IMG/VR virus record: IMGVR_UViG_3300031565_000161
Coordinates: 1-36,906 of that record
Direction: 5' to 3' (one strand)
DNA length: 36,906 bases
DNA from: a virus
A program made the translations under genes and the position numbers. The notes below the pieces were generated by a model. It saw only the letters and a list, made by a program, of their open reading frames with translations. It did no database searches and had not been told where the DNA came from. Shown here piece after piece: positions 6,325-14,244 of the stretch. Every line of letters begins with the position of its first letter. Position 1 is the stretch's first letter.

Positions 6325-6830
6325 GCAAGGTCAAGAACGATCCGACGAAGGTGGCCTCGTGCGGCGGCTGCACGGCGTGTTGCAAAGTCATGGGGGCCAA
6401 GGTTGAGGAGGGCGAGCGCCGGCTGTCTGACAGCATGGAGGACGGCAGCAAGCCGCCGGGGGAGTGGTGTGTGCATTGCGCCTTGGGAGGTGCGGGCTGC
6501 ACGATCTACACCGAGCCCGACAAGCCGGAGGTGTGCGACACGTTCGAGTGCTGGTGGCTCCAGTCCCAGCGGACGGACTCCCCGATGGCTGAGAACCTGC
6601 GCCCGGACAAGAGCCGGGGCATCTTCGTGTCCCAGGACGACATCGTCACGCTCAACGTCGACAAGGCCTACTGGGGCAACTGGCGTAAGGGCATCCTGTC
6701 TCAGGTGATCCTGACGCTGGGCCGGGCTGGCCTGCCGGTCTTCGTGGTGTGTGGCCAGGATCGCTACGCCGTATCACCGGCCGCGGCTCAAATGGTCGTC
6801 AAGGCGAACGGGGGTTCGAAGCCCGGTTGA
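6321..6830 (+). CDS. YkgJ-type CxxCxxCC protein
   Basis: 169 residues. C14-x2-C17-x2-C20-C21 followed by further cysteines (CVHC, GGAGC, VCDTFEC) is the signature of the YkgJ family, thought to bind an Fe-S cluster or zinc; the enzymatic role is not settled. The Cys-rich half is followed by about 80 residues without cysteines. It ends an operon of small Cys-rich proteins. Its 3' end overlaps the -35 of the next promoter (6827), so the following GHKL gene has separate control. Confidence 0.7.
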   Translation: MSKVKNDPTKVASCGGCTACCKVMGAKVEEGERRLSDSMEDGSKPPGEWCVHCALGGAGCTIYTEPDKPEVCDTFECWWLQSQRTDSPMAENLRPDKSRGIFVSQDDIVTLNVDKAYWGNWRKGILSQVILTLGRAGLPVFVVCGQDRYAVSPAAAQMVVKANGGSKPG

Positions 6831-6855
6831 CCGTTGTTTCAAACTTTGATACAAT
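6827..6855 (+). promoter_or_regulatory. Promoter of the GHKL ATPase gene
   Basis: TTGACC (6827-6832), a 17-base spacer and TACAAT (6850-6855), one of the best sigma70-like promoters in the window. The spacer carries TTGTTT-C-AAAC (6834-6844), a partial version of the operator palindrome. Confidence 0.75.
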
Positions 6856-6900
6856 GCAGCCGTCGGGTAGGAGCCCGGCACCCACAACGCGAGAGGAACC

Positions 6901-8370
6901 ATGACCACCACCAGCAGGTTGGAAGTCGATCACAAGGGCTGGGCCAAGCAGTACGCCGAGACGCCGAAGAGTAAGCTCATCGAGGAGCTGGTGCAGAACG
7001 GTATCGACGAGCCGGGCGTCACCCGCATCGACGTGACCATGAAGCACGAGGGGCCCGGCGTCCACCGTATCATCGTTCGCGATGATGCCCCGGATGGGTA
7101 CCACGACATCCGCCACGCCTGGACGCTCTTCGCCCCGAGCAAGAAGGCGCAGAACCCTGAGCTGCGGGGCATCTTCAACATGGGCTGCAAGATGGTCGTC
7201 GCCCTGGCCATCGAGGCCCGCATCACCAGCACGAAGAGCGCCGTCGAGTTCAGCAAGGAGGGCGGCCGGAAGCTGCTCAAGCACCGCACGAAGGAGGGCA
7301 CCGCGTTCAACGGGACGTTCCGCATGTCGATCGGGGAGGCCATCGAGGCGGTCGCAGCGGCGCGTCGGATGATCGTGCCGTCAGGCATCGCCGTGTGGGT
7401 CAACGACGAGCGCATCCAGGACAGGGAGCTGCTCAAGGACATCGAGCTGACGCTGCCCACGCGCTACGCCGACGAGGAGGGCAACTTCCGCAACACGCAG
7501 CGGAAGACCGTGGTCAACGTCTACAAGCCGTTGCGGCATGAGGTGCCCACGCTCTACGAGATGGGCATCCCGGTGGTCGAGCTGACCGGCAGCTTCCCCT
7601 GGCACGTCGACGTTCAGCAGCGCGTGCCGCTCAACATGGACCGGGACAACGTGACCCCGGCGTACCTGACGAAGCTCAGGGTCGCCGTGCTCAACACCAT
7701 GTACGACGTGCTGGACAACGAGCAGGCCACGGACACCTGGGTCACGGACGCGACCAGCAGCCCGGAGGCGGCTCCTGAGGCCGTCTCAGGGGTGATCACG
7801 AAGCGGTTCGGCGAGAAGCGGGTGGTCTACGATCCCAGCGATCCCGAGGGCAGCAAGCTGGCCATGTCCAAGGGCTACACCGTGGTCCACGGCGCGAGCC
7901 TCACCAGGGGCCAGTGGGACAACGTGCGCCGGGACAGCGTCATGCTCCCGGCAGGCAAGGTGACCCCGAGCCCGAGTGTGCTGTCCAGCGCGGACGGCAT
8001 CCCGCCGGTGGAGCGGGAGGACTGGGCTCCGGTGTGGGTGGATGTCACGAGCTTCACCGAGTGGTTGTGGTCGAAGATCGGCAAGCCCGGGAGCACGTCG
8101 CGCCGTCCCAGCATCAAGTGGTTCAAGCACGGCAAGCTGTGGTGGGCCGCGTGTTGGGGCGTGGGTGTCAACCTGAACTTCAATGCCGCCAAGATGCCCG
8201 ACATCCTGGCGTCCTGGCAGGAGGGTGACAAGCGCCCGCTCATCAAGCTGCTCGTCCACGAGTTCGCCCACGAGGTCAGCGGGGACCATCTCAGCGAGCG
8301 GTACCATGACGAGCTGTGTCGCATGGCCAGCGAGCTGGCCTACTTGGACGTGGAGGGCTTGCCCCGATGA
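6901..8370 (+). CDS. GHKL (Hsp90-like) ATPase with C-terminal HExxH motif
   Basis: 489 residues. The N-terminal domain shows GHKL landmarks: the N-box ELVQNGID with N33, the G1 motif DDAPDG at 61-66, and a G2-like RGIFNMGCK at 89-97. This is an Hsp90/MutL/histidine-kinase-type ATP site. The C-terminal end holds H453-E454-x2-H457-x5-H463 (HEFAHEVSGDH), a zinc-metallopeptidase-like signature close to the metzincin pattern. ATP-driven conformational change coupled to proteolysis or metal binding is possible, but neither activity is shown. It has its own promoter and leads an operon running into the DnaB-like helicase. The start has GAGAGGA upstream. A phage rIIA-like relation is an alternative for the N-terminal half. 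Confidence 0.65.
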   Translation: MTTTSRLEVDHKGWAKQYAETPKSKLIEELVQNGIDEPGVTRIDVTMKHEGPGVHRIIVRDDAPDGYHDIRHAWTLFAPSKKAQNPELRGIFNMGCKMVVALAIEARITSTKSAVEFSKEGGRKLLKHRTKEGTAFNGTFRMSIGEAIEAVAAARRMIVPSGIAVWVNDERIQDRELLKDIELTLPTRYADEEGNFRNTQRKTVVNVYKPLRHEVPTLYEMGIPVVELTGSFPWHVDVQQRVPLNMDRDNVTPAYLTKLRVAVLNTMYDVLDNEQATDTWVTDATSSPEAAPEAVSGVITKRFGEKRVVYDPSDPEGSKLAMSKGYTVVHGASLTRGQWDNVRRDSVMLPAGKVTPSPSVLSSADGIPPVEREDWAPVWVDVTSFTEWLWSKIGKPGSTSRRPSIKWFKHGKLWWAACWGVGVNLNFNAAKMPDILASWQEGDKRPLIKLLVHEFAHEVSGDHLSERYHDELCRMASELAYLDVEGLPR

Positions 8371-8486
8371 GTAACAAACCACCGTTGGTGAAGTGTACGA
8401 AGGCCGAGGTCGTTGTCGTGTTTCTTGTTCCGGTGCTGATGATCATCGTGCTGCTGCTGGCAGCATTCTTTGGAGGAGGTTCATGA
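8367..8486 (+). CDS. Single-pass membrane microprotein (39 aa)
   Basis: 39 residues: a short cationic N-terminus (MSNKPPLVKCTK), one hydrophobic helix (residues 15-35, VVVVFLVPVLMIIVLLLAAFF) and a GGGS end. It starts in an ATGA overlap with the GHKL gene, and its coding sequence supplies the Shine-Dalgarno (GGAGGAGG) of the next gene. It may anchor a complex at the membrane or act on the host envelope; that is inference. Confidence 0.55.
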   Translation: MSNKPPLVKCTKAEVVVVFLVPVLMIIVLLLAAFFGGGS

Positions 8487-8779
8487 GGACGTACGCTTAC
8501 CCGGTGGGGATGCTCTCCCCTGTCGAGGCCGCCTTTCTATCCGTGGTGCGCTCGGAGCCGATGGGCACGCTCGATGCACAGTCCCAGTTGAAGAGCGTGT
8601 TCGGGCTCAACGTCAAGCACCAGTCGCTGTACGTCACGGCGCAGCGGATGCGGGATCAGGGGTACATCCGAACGGCTCGTGCGCAGCCGGACTTCACGAA
8701 GCCCCACACCATCACGCGCAAGGGCCTCCAGGTTCTGGTACGGGCATGCGTGTTCTGGCAGACGGTGGCTGATGTCTGA
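8483..8779 (+). CDS. Winged-helix DNA-binding protein
   Basis: 98 residues. LSPVEAAFLSVVRSE, then LKSVFGLNVKHQSLYVTAQRMRDQGYIRTARA and an ITRKGLQVL tail, form a helix-turn-helix plus wing like small PadR/MarR-type regulators without an effector domain. The start has an excellent GGAGGAGG. It overlaps the genes on both sides. It probably regulates transcription within this operon or contacts replication DNA. Confidence 0.6.
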   Translation: MRTYAYPVGMLSPVEAAFLSVVRSEPMGTLDAQSQLKSVFGLNVKHQSLYVTAQRMRDQGYIRTARAQPDFTKPHTITRKGLQVLVRACVFWQTVADV

Positions 8780-9236
8780 GCGTTCCTTCGACGACGTGAT
8801 GGCTGCACTGCCCGGTATGTCACCGGAGCAGCGTCGTTGCGTGGTCGTTGCGTGTAACGTGCTGGGCATGGAGGTCGGCGGCGGTGTCGACGCTCCTGAA
8901 GACCTGCTCTGGAGGGGGTATACCCGGTACGCCGAGGAGTGTAGGGTGCTGCTCCCCTCGGTGGGCTACGCTCGCAAGATGCGGGATTGGGCGAAGCTGA
9001 AGCGGGCATGCCAGGACCTCGACCCGTGGGTGCGCAAGCACTTCGAGATCGAGGACGAAACGGAACGAGCCGCGGCCTACCGTTTGGTAGCTCGCTGCGT
9101 CATGCGGATGGTCGATGACATGGAACTGAGCTGGCTCCCTCGCATCCTCATGCAACAGGCCGCGAACGCGACGCAGGCCGTCGAGCGTCAGTTCCCGGGG
9201 TATGCCCAGGGTGGGTTGTTGCGGACCGTCCTGTAG
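8772..9236 (+). CDS. Hypothetical protein upstream of the helicase
   Basis: 154 residues, mainly helical, with no recognisable motif; rich in Arg, Glu and Trp. It overlaps the winged-helix gene by eight bases and the helicase start by one (TAGTG). Its fixed position directly before a DnaB-like gene raises the possibility of a helicase loader or partner, but nothing in the residues proves it. Confidence 0.55.
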   Translation: MSERSFDDVMAALPGMSPEQRRCVVVACNVLGMEVGGGVDAPEDLLWRGYTRYAEECRVLLPSVGYARKMRDWAKLKRACQDLDPWVRKHFEIEDETERAAAYRLVARCVMRMVDDMELSWLPRILMQQAANATQAVERQFPGYAQGGLLRTVL

Positions 9237-10624
9237 TGAAGCTCCAAGCCGCCGTGCAAGAGGCCCTCGTAGCCCTGTTGTGCTACGACCAGGAGGCTGG
9301 GGCCCAGGTCATCACGATGGTGGAGGGCCGGGACTTCGATCCGGTCTACCGGGAGATCGCCGAGATGGCGATCGAGTACCGGCAGCGGCATGGGAGCCCA
9401 CCCGGGGAGCACACGCTCGACCTGTTCGACGCGCTCAAGGAGCGCAACCCCTCCCGGGAGGCGGCCTTCGATCAGGTCTTCTCCTCGGTCGAGCACACGG
9501 CGACCGAGATCAACCCGGCCTTCATCGTGGAGCGGGCCGCGGCCTTCGTCCGCTACCAGCGGTTCATGAACGCCATCCAGCGGGCGCTCCGGGACCTGTC
9601 CCGGGGGGACGAGGAGGGCCTTGACGCCGCAGAGGCTGTGATCGCGTCTGCGCTCAAGCAGACAGCCCCCACCTTCCGGGCCGGGACCTACTTCGCCGAG
9701 GATCTGGCGGGCTCCACGCGCTTCCTGGAGGAACCTGAGGCCAGCTTCCCAACGGGGATCCCGGAGTTCGACCGCCGGGGCCTCGGCCCGGTCCGCGGCC
9801 GGCTGCATCTTCTGATGGCGGCATCGTCGAAGGGAAAGAGCTGGTGGTTGATCCATCTTGCGGCCGAGGCCTGGAAGCACGGGCTCTCGGTGCTCTACGT
9901 CACCTTCGAGCTGAGCGAGGTCGAGGTCAGCCAGCGGTTGACCCAGAGATCGTTGTCCATGACCAAGCGACCCTTGGAGGATCTGTCCTGGGAGGAGTTC
10001 ATCGAAAGCCAGGACCCCGCGGACGCCGGGCTGCGCACGCGGCCCAGGAAGATGGGCAAGCGCCCGTCCTTCGCCGATCGTGGAGCCGCCGTGCATGTTA
10101 GAAAGTCCCTGCGTGGGTTGGCCTCCCAGGCTCGGATCCTGATCCGGGACTTTCCGCAGGGCACGATGTCCGTGCAGCAGCTCGATGACTTTCTCACTGT
10201 GCTCTCCGAGCGTGACAAGTTCATGCCGCAGCTGCTGCTCGTGGACTACGCCGACATCATGAAGCGTGCCTCGGGGATGGACCGGTGGGAGGCGCTCATC
10301 GAGATCTTCGAGGGGCTGCGCTCGGTCGCGCAGCGCCGGCACATCGCCGTGGCCACCGTGGGGCAGGTCAAGCACTCCGCGATCAAGGCCAAGCGAGTCG
10401 ATGTCGAGCACACGTCCGGGGCGTGGGACAAAGTCGCGACGGCCGACACGGTCATCACGTACAGCCAGACGGATGAGGAAGAACGCCGCGGGATGGCACG
10501 GCTGCTCGTGGCCAAAGCCCGCACGGAAGAGGGGCGCTTCTCCGTGTTGATCTCCCAGTCGTACGCGACGGGGCAGTTCGTCATGGACAGCACGCGCATC
10601 GGTTCCAACTATGGAGAGACCTGA
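9236..10624 (+). CDS. dnaB: DnaB-like replicative helicase
   Basis: 462 residues. The first 100 resemble a DnaB N-terminal helical domain (AAVQEALVALLCYDQEAGAQVI). The RecA-like core carries a Walker A-type loop AASSKGKS (about 196-203), FELSEVEVSQRL as motif H1a, and LLLVDYADI (about 333-341) as Walker B, followed by TVGQVKHSA as the H3 region. It should unwind the fork 5'-3' with the primase encoded at 28800. The first glycine of Walker A is replaced by Ala, as happens in some phage helicases. The GTG start overlaps the previous TAG. Confidence 0.85.
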   Translation: MKLQAAVQEALVALLCYDQEAGAQVITMVEGRDFDPVYREIAEMAIEYRQRHGSPPGEHTLDLFDALKERNPSREAAFDQVFSSVEHTATEINPAFIVERAAAFVRYQRFMNAIQRALRDLSRGDEEGLDAAEAVIASALKQTAPTFRAGTYFAEDLAGSTRFLEEPEASFPTGIPEFDRRGLGPVRGRLHLLMAASSKGKSWWLIHLAAEAWKHGLSVLYVTFELSEVEVSQRLTQRSLSMTKRPLEDLSWEEFIESQDPADAGLRTRPRKMGKRPSFADRGAAVHVRKSLRGLASQARILIRDFPQGTMSVQQLDDFLTVLSERDKFMPQLLLVDYADIMKRASGMDRWEALIEIFEGLRSVAQRRHIAVATVGQVKHSAIKAKRVDVEHTSGAWDKVATADTVITYSQTDEEERRGMARLLVAKARTEEGRFSVLISQSYATGQFVMDSTRIGSNYGET

Positions 10625-10731
10625 TGGACGAAGACGTGGTGACGGAGGTCGTCAGCTTCAGGTGGCGTGGGGTGATCATCAGCGTGATCCTGGGGGCGGT
10701 GTTGTGGTGGATGATCCTGGAGGCATGGTGA
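10624..10731 (+). CDS. Single-pass membrane microprotein (35 aa)
   Basis: 35 residues: an acidic N-terminus (MDEDVVTEVV) and one hydrophobic helix (GVIISVILGAVLWWMIL). It starts in a TGATG overlap with the helicase stop, and its 3' end contains the GGAGG used by the next gene. It has the same plan as the 39-residue microprotein at 8367: a tiny membrane protein wedged between replication genes. Confidence 0.5.
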   Translation: MDEDVVTEVVSFRWRGVIISVILGAVLWWMILEAW

Positions 10732-10735
10732 CGTC

Positions 10736-12322
10736 GTGGTGATCGCGAAGGCTGCGCTCAAGGAGTACCTGGAAGCGCCGATGCGCGACACGTCGGTGAA
10801 GGTCAAGGTACTGCCCGACGAGAAGCTCGACGCGATCATCGCCAAGCAGGGGCTCCAGTTCTTGACGCCCCCGCGTCGAGCGCAGAAGGTGTGCATGGTG
10901 CTGGGCTGGAAGTTCTCGCGGTTCTTGTTCTTGTTAGGCATGGGAGGTGGGAAAACCAAAATCTGCCTGGACTTGTTCAGGAACAAGCGCCGCGAGGGTG
11001 AATCGGCTCGCATGCTCGTGCTCGTGCCCAACATCGTCAACTTGGATGCTTGGGCCGAGGAGGTCAGGCTGCATGCCCACGACACGCTGTGCGGTGTCGT
11101 GGACCAGTCCGGGGCTGCGAGTCGTTGGGCGATGCTGGAGTCGAAGGCCGAGATCGTCGTCATGACGTACGCAGGTCTGGTCAGCTTGTTGTCGAAGAGC
11201 AAGAAGCCCGACCCCGAAGCGATCAAGCGTTTGGGTGTGGCTTTCGAGATGCTCGTGCTCGACGAATGTACGTCGGTGAAGAATCCCAACACGTCGACGT
11301 TCAAGATCATCCGCAAGCTGCGCAAGTACATCGCTTCGATCTACGGGCTGACGGGCACACCGTTCGACAAGAACCCGATCGATCTGTGGAGCCAGTTCTT
11401 CGCGATCGACGGTGGGGAGACGCTGGGCGAGACGCTGGGCATCTACCGTGAAGCGTTCTTCCGCCAGGAGCGCCAGTACTTCGGTGGCGTGGACTACGTC
11501 TTCCGCAAGCGCAAGTGGCGCGAGCTGTCCCAGCGGTTGACCAACCGGTCCATCCGGTACAGCGAGGCCGAGTGCCAGGACCTGCCCCCGGCTGTTGGCG
11601 GGCTCGACGGCAACTTGATGCTCGTCCCGGTGCGGCTCTCCAAGGACGTGCTGCCGTACTACACACGAATCGACACCGAGCTGACGGAGTCCAAGGGCGA
11701 CTACCAGCTCGTGAACAATGCCTACATACGAATGCGGATGTTGTGCTCGGGCTGGCTGGGCGCGAAGACAGAAGATGGTGAACGGGTGGAGATCGTGTTC
11801 CCGACGAACCCGACCTTCGATGCCGTGGAGGACCTGCTGGGCAGGATCCCCGAGGAGGAGAAAGTGATCGTCGTGACGTGGTTCAACACGACGGGCCGGT
11901 TGCTCATGGAGCGTCTGGGCAAGGGGGCCGTGTTGATCAATGGAACCACGTCGCCGAAGTCGAAGCGAGAAGCCATGGAAGCGTTCCGGGGTGACGGCGG
12001 CCCGCGTGTCCTGGTGGGATCGACGGCGATCAGCAAGGGGGTCAACTTGCAGGCGGCATCGAGGCATATGATCTTCGTGGAGTCTCCAGACTCTGTCATC
12101 GAGCGCAGCCAGCTCGAAGCACGTATCCGCCGCGAAGGTGGAGGCGGCAAGACGGTGTACTACTACGACATCGTGCCGCGGCTGAACGGGTTGCCGACGG
12201 TCATCGAGAAGATCTTGGAGTCACTGACGACCGGCAGGAAGTTGCACGACGTGCTGATCAACAGGAAGAAGCGGACGGACTACGACGGCTTCGACGCGAT
12301 ACCATTGTTCGGAAAGGACTGA
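10736..12322 (+). CDS. SNF2/DEAD-like superfamily 2 helicase
   Basis: 528 residues. Motif I is GMGGGKT (68-74), motif II DECTS (176-180) and motif III LTGTP (205-209). The C-terminal RecA domain has VLVGSTAISKGVNLQAASRHMIF (motif V) and SQLEARIRREGG (motif VI). The DECT box and the overall plan fit SNF2-type ATPases found in phages, which remodel protein-DNA complexes rather than unwind long duplexes. It is the second helicase in this operon, after the DnaB-like protein. The tandem GTG start at 10736 has GGAGG about 12 bases upstream. Confidence 0.8.
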   Translation: MVIAKAALKEYLEAPMRDTSVKVKVLPDEKLDAIIAKQGLQFLTPPRRAQKVCMVLGWKFSRFLFLLGMGGGKTKICLDLFRNKRREGESARMLVLVPNIVNLDAWAEEVRLHAHDTLCGVVDQSGAASRWAMLESKAEIVVMTYAGLVSLLSKSKKPDPEAIKRLGVAFEMLVLDECTSVKNPNTSTFKIIRKLRKYIASIYGLTGTPFDKNPIDLWSQFFAIDGGETLGETLGIYREAFFRQERQYFGGVDYVFRKRKWRELSQRLTNRSIRYSEAECQDLPPAVGGLDGNLMLVPVRLSKDVLPYYTRIDTELTESKGDYQLVNNAYIRMRMLCSGWLGAKTEDGERVEIVFPTNPTFDAVEDLLGRIPEEEKVIVVTWFNTTGRLLMERLGKGAVLINGTTSPKSKREAMEAFRGDGGPRVLVGSTAISKGVNLQAASRHMIFVESPDSVIERSQLEARIRREGGGGKTVYYYDIVPRLNGLPTVIEKILESLTTGRKLHDVLINRKKRTDYDGFDAIPLFGKD

Positions 12323-12325
12323 GTC

Positions 12326-12685
12326 ATGGGCAAGCAGAGCACGTTGTTCGACTACGTCAAGGTCGTGGCTCGTAAGCGCGGTCAGGATGAGGCACGGCGG
12401 TTGGCCAGGAAGACGGATCCCAAGACAAGCAAGGCCGCAGCCAACGCGATCGTGGAGGACTTGGGCCGCCTGCAGCAGTGGGCGTTGGCGGTTGTGCGGG
12501 ACCATCCGTCGAGCACTGTCAACGAGATGGCGCACAAGCTCAGCCTTCGAGATCCTCGCAAGCTGGGGCGACGGATGAACGAGCTGGTTGCTCGTGGGTG
12601 CATCGTGGAGATGGGTTCCAGGAAGTGCCGCATCACGGGCCGGCAGGCTACGATTTACGATGTTGCAAACAAGGCGAATGTTTAG
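12326..12685 (+). CDS. Winged-helix protein with DPKTSKAAA motif
   Basis: 119 residues. The segment ARKTDPKTSKAAANAI is a hallmark of a phage family whose remainder is a winged helix (here WALAVVRDHPSSTVNEMAHKLSLRDPRKLGRRMNELVARGCI). It probably binds DNA as a regulator or replication accessory. It follows the SNF2 gene after three bases. Its stop lies inside the next promoter, so this gene closes the first replication operon. Confidence 0.65.
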   Translation: MGKQSTLFDYVKVVARKRGQDEARRLARKTDPKTSKAAANAIVEDLGRLQQWALAVVRDHPSSTVNEMAHKLSLRDPRKLGRRMNELVARGCIVEMGSRKCRITGRQATIYDVANKANV

Positions 12686-12691
12686 TACAAT
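12663..12691 (+). promoter_or_regulatory. Promoter inside the 3' end of the winged-helix gene
   Basis: TTGCAA (12663-12668), a 17-base spacer and TACAAT (12686-12691). GTTGCAAACAA at 12662-12672 is the reverse complement of the half-operator TTGTTTGCAAC seen in the 5173 palindrome. Confidence 0.7.
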
Positions 12692-12741
12692 GCATGGGTG
12701 AACGGGGCGTCCCCGTTAGTATGCAACCCGAGGAGTTTCAA

Positions 12742-13434
12742 ATGGCAGCAACGACGGAACGCAAGCGCCGCACAGTCGGCAGCAACGGAACCAACCGTGT
12801 GCCCGAGGACACGACGTCCAACGTGGTCATCCAGGCCCCGCGGATGCGGGTGGCCGCTTTCAAGATCCGGGGCACGTCCCCGTTGGTCATGCACAACTTC
12901 AGCCAAAAGTCCCGGAAGGAGATGATGGACAAGATGGCCGCCGGCTCGCAGGCCAAGAGCAAGAAGGTGCGCACGCCCCGTGACTACGATGACGACTTTG
13001 AGAAGGCCAAGCACGTCAGCACGGCGGGCTGGTACGGCATCCCGGCCAAGGCCTTCAGCTGCGCGATGATCAGCTCGTGCAAGATCGCCAGCTTCGTCAT
13101 GACCCGGGCGAAGATCAGCGTCTTCATCGAGGCTGACGGGTACGACGTCTCGGACGGGACACCCCTCGTGCGGATGGAGTCTCCGAACGAGCCCGAGCGC
13201 GTTGAGCACTATGTCCGCCCGGAGAAGGGGGGTACCGACATCCGCGTGCGCCCCATGTGGCGGGAGTGGAGTGTATCCCTGCGTGTGCGGTGGGACGAGG
13301 ACATCCTCTCGGCCGCGGACATCACGAACCTGCTGATGCGGGCCGGGATGCAGGTCGGCATCTTGGAAGGTCGCGCCGATAGTCGAAAGTCCAACGGCAT
13401 GGGCTGGGGCTTCTTCGAGCTGGTGCAGGACTGA
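12742..13434 (+). CDS. Conserved phage protein of unknown function, GTSPLVMH type
   Basis: 230 residues. The order is FKIRGTSPLVMHNFS, an STAGWYGIPAKAFSCAMI stretch, VRPMWREWSVSLRVRWDE and a C-terminal MGWGFFEL. I recognise this as a widespread phage family without a settled function; the glycine-rich end and beta-rich core recall RAMP/Cas7-like folds, but that is speculation. I chose the ATG at 12742 because GAGGAG is 8-10 bases upstream and the promoter lies at 12663-12691. It is followed by a long terminator, so it is probably monocistronic. Confidence 0.65.
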   Translation: MAATTERKRRTVGSNGTNRVPEDTTSNVVIQAPRMRVAAFKIRGTSPLVMHNFSQKSRKEMMDKMAAGSQAKSKKVRTPRDYDDDFEKAKHVSTAGWYGIPAKAFSCAMISSCKIASFVMTRAKISVFIEADGYDVSDGTPLVRMESPNEPERVEHYVRPEKGGTDIRVRPMWREWSVSLRVRWDEDILSAADITNLLMRAGMQVGILEGRADSRKSNGMGWGFFELVQD

Positions 13435-13444
13435 TACAACACAG

Positions 13445-13512
13445 TGGGTGCGGGGGAAGACAGCTCGTCGTCCTCGTTGGCCGGCGGTCTGGGGGCCCTT
13501 CCCCTGCACCCA
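13445..13512 (+). terminator. Long-stem terminator
   Basis: A 15-nt arm (13445-13459, TGGGTGCGGGGGAAG) pairs with 13498-13512 (CTTCCCCTGCACCCA) with one G-U wobble and a 38-base loop, followed by AGTTTGT. It separates the upstream gene from the first pentamer array. Confidence 0.6.
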
Positions 13513-13520
13513 GTTTGTAA

Positions 13521-13726
13521 CAAGGCAGGTATGGTGCGGTTCGGTTCGGTATGGTGCGGTGCGGTCGGGTGTGGTATGGCAGGTTGGATATGGTGAGGTT
13601 TGGTCCGGTCGGGTTGGGTAGGGCAAGGCAGGTTCGGTTTGGTGCGGTAGGGCAGGGTTGGGTAGGGCAAGGCAGGTGTGGCGAGGTCCGGTCCGGTCCG
13701 GTGGGGCCCGGTAGGGCAAGGCAGGT
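13521..13726 (+). repeat. Degenerate GGYNN pentamer array 1
   Basis: 206 bases made almost wholly of pentamers GGYNN (mostly GGTNN). They are organised in four blocks of 54, 49, 44 and 49 bases, each ending in GGCA; three of the four end in the fixed tail GGTAG-GGCAA-GGCA. Each 4-base GGCA resets the phase. GG dinucleotides recur every five bases on the coding strand, an ideal layout for two-tetrad G-quadruplexes. It accounts for most of the 312-base gap between 13434 and 13747 and ends 20 bases before a start codon. A long open frame on the opposite strand is an artefact of the 15-base codon period. Confidence 0.9.
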
Positions 13727-13746
13727 AAAAACAAGGGGGTAGCAGC

Positions 13747-14211
13747 ATGAGGTGGAACTCGATCACGCACGACATCCGTGCCGAGTTGGATGCTATCAAC
13801 AAAGCAAACGACGGGCTGACGGAAGAGCTGGTCGTGCAGGCCAGCAAGAAGAAGAGCAGTGCGCTCCACCCGTTGTTTCTGTGGGACAACCCAGAAGAGG
13901 CGGCGCACATTGGTCGGCTGGAGATTGCTCGCAAGCTGATCATGCGGGTGCGCATCATCGCCTACGAAGTCCCGGACACGAAGATCGTCGTGGACGTCCG
14001 CAAGTACCACGGAACAGGCAATGGGTACAACGACATCGACACGGTGATGTCCAGCGAAGCGTTGCGGGCACTGGTCGTGCAGAACGCGATCCGGGATCTG
14101 GAGAATCTCGAACACAAGTACGCGCACATCCGGCAGATCGCCGCGGTGTTCGCTGGTGGCGTGCGAGCTTTGAAAGAAGAGATCAAGCGGCTGGAAGAAG
14201 CTGCTGTTTGA
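13747..14211 (+). CDS. Conserved phage protein with W-D-N core
   Basis: 154 residues. The pattern IRAELDAINKAN..LTEELVVQASKKKSSALHPLFLWDNPEEAAHIGRLEIARKLI matches a family common in phages and prophages (helical domain, a Leu-His-x-x-Phe-x-Trp-Asp turn, then an Ala-Arg-rich helix). Function is unknown. It ends in a coiled-coil helix. It is the first gene after pentamer array 1, with AGGGGG upstream of the ATG, so the array would lie in its 5' untranslated RNA if transcription runs through. Confidence 0.65.
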   Translation: MRWNSITHDIRAELDAINKANDGLTEELVVQASKKKSSALHPLFLWDNPEEAAHIGRLEIARKLIMRVRIIAYEVPDTKIVVDVRKYHGTGNGYNDIDTVMSSEALRALVVQNAIRDLENLEHKYAHIRQIAAVFAGGVRALKEEIKRLEEAAV

Positions 14212-14244
14212 TAGACTCGACGTGATCGTGGACGAGGAGAACTG

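Noticed and set aside
9188-10411. Leftward 407-codon frame opposite the DnaB-like gene
   Set aside because: Shadow of a GC-rich gene; the rightward strand has clear helicase motifs.
10934-12067. Leftward 377-codon frame opposite the SNF2-like gene
   Set aside because: Shadow frame; the helicase motifs are on the other strand.
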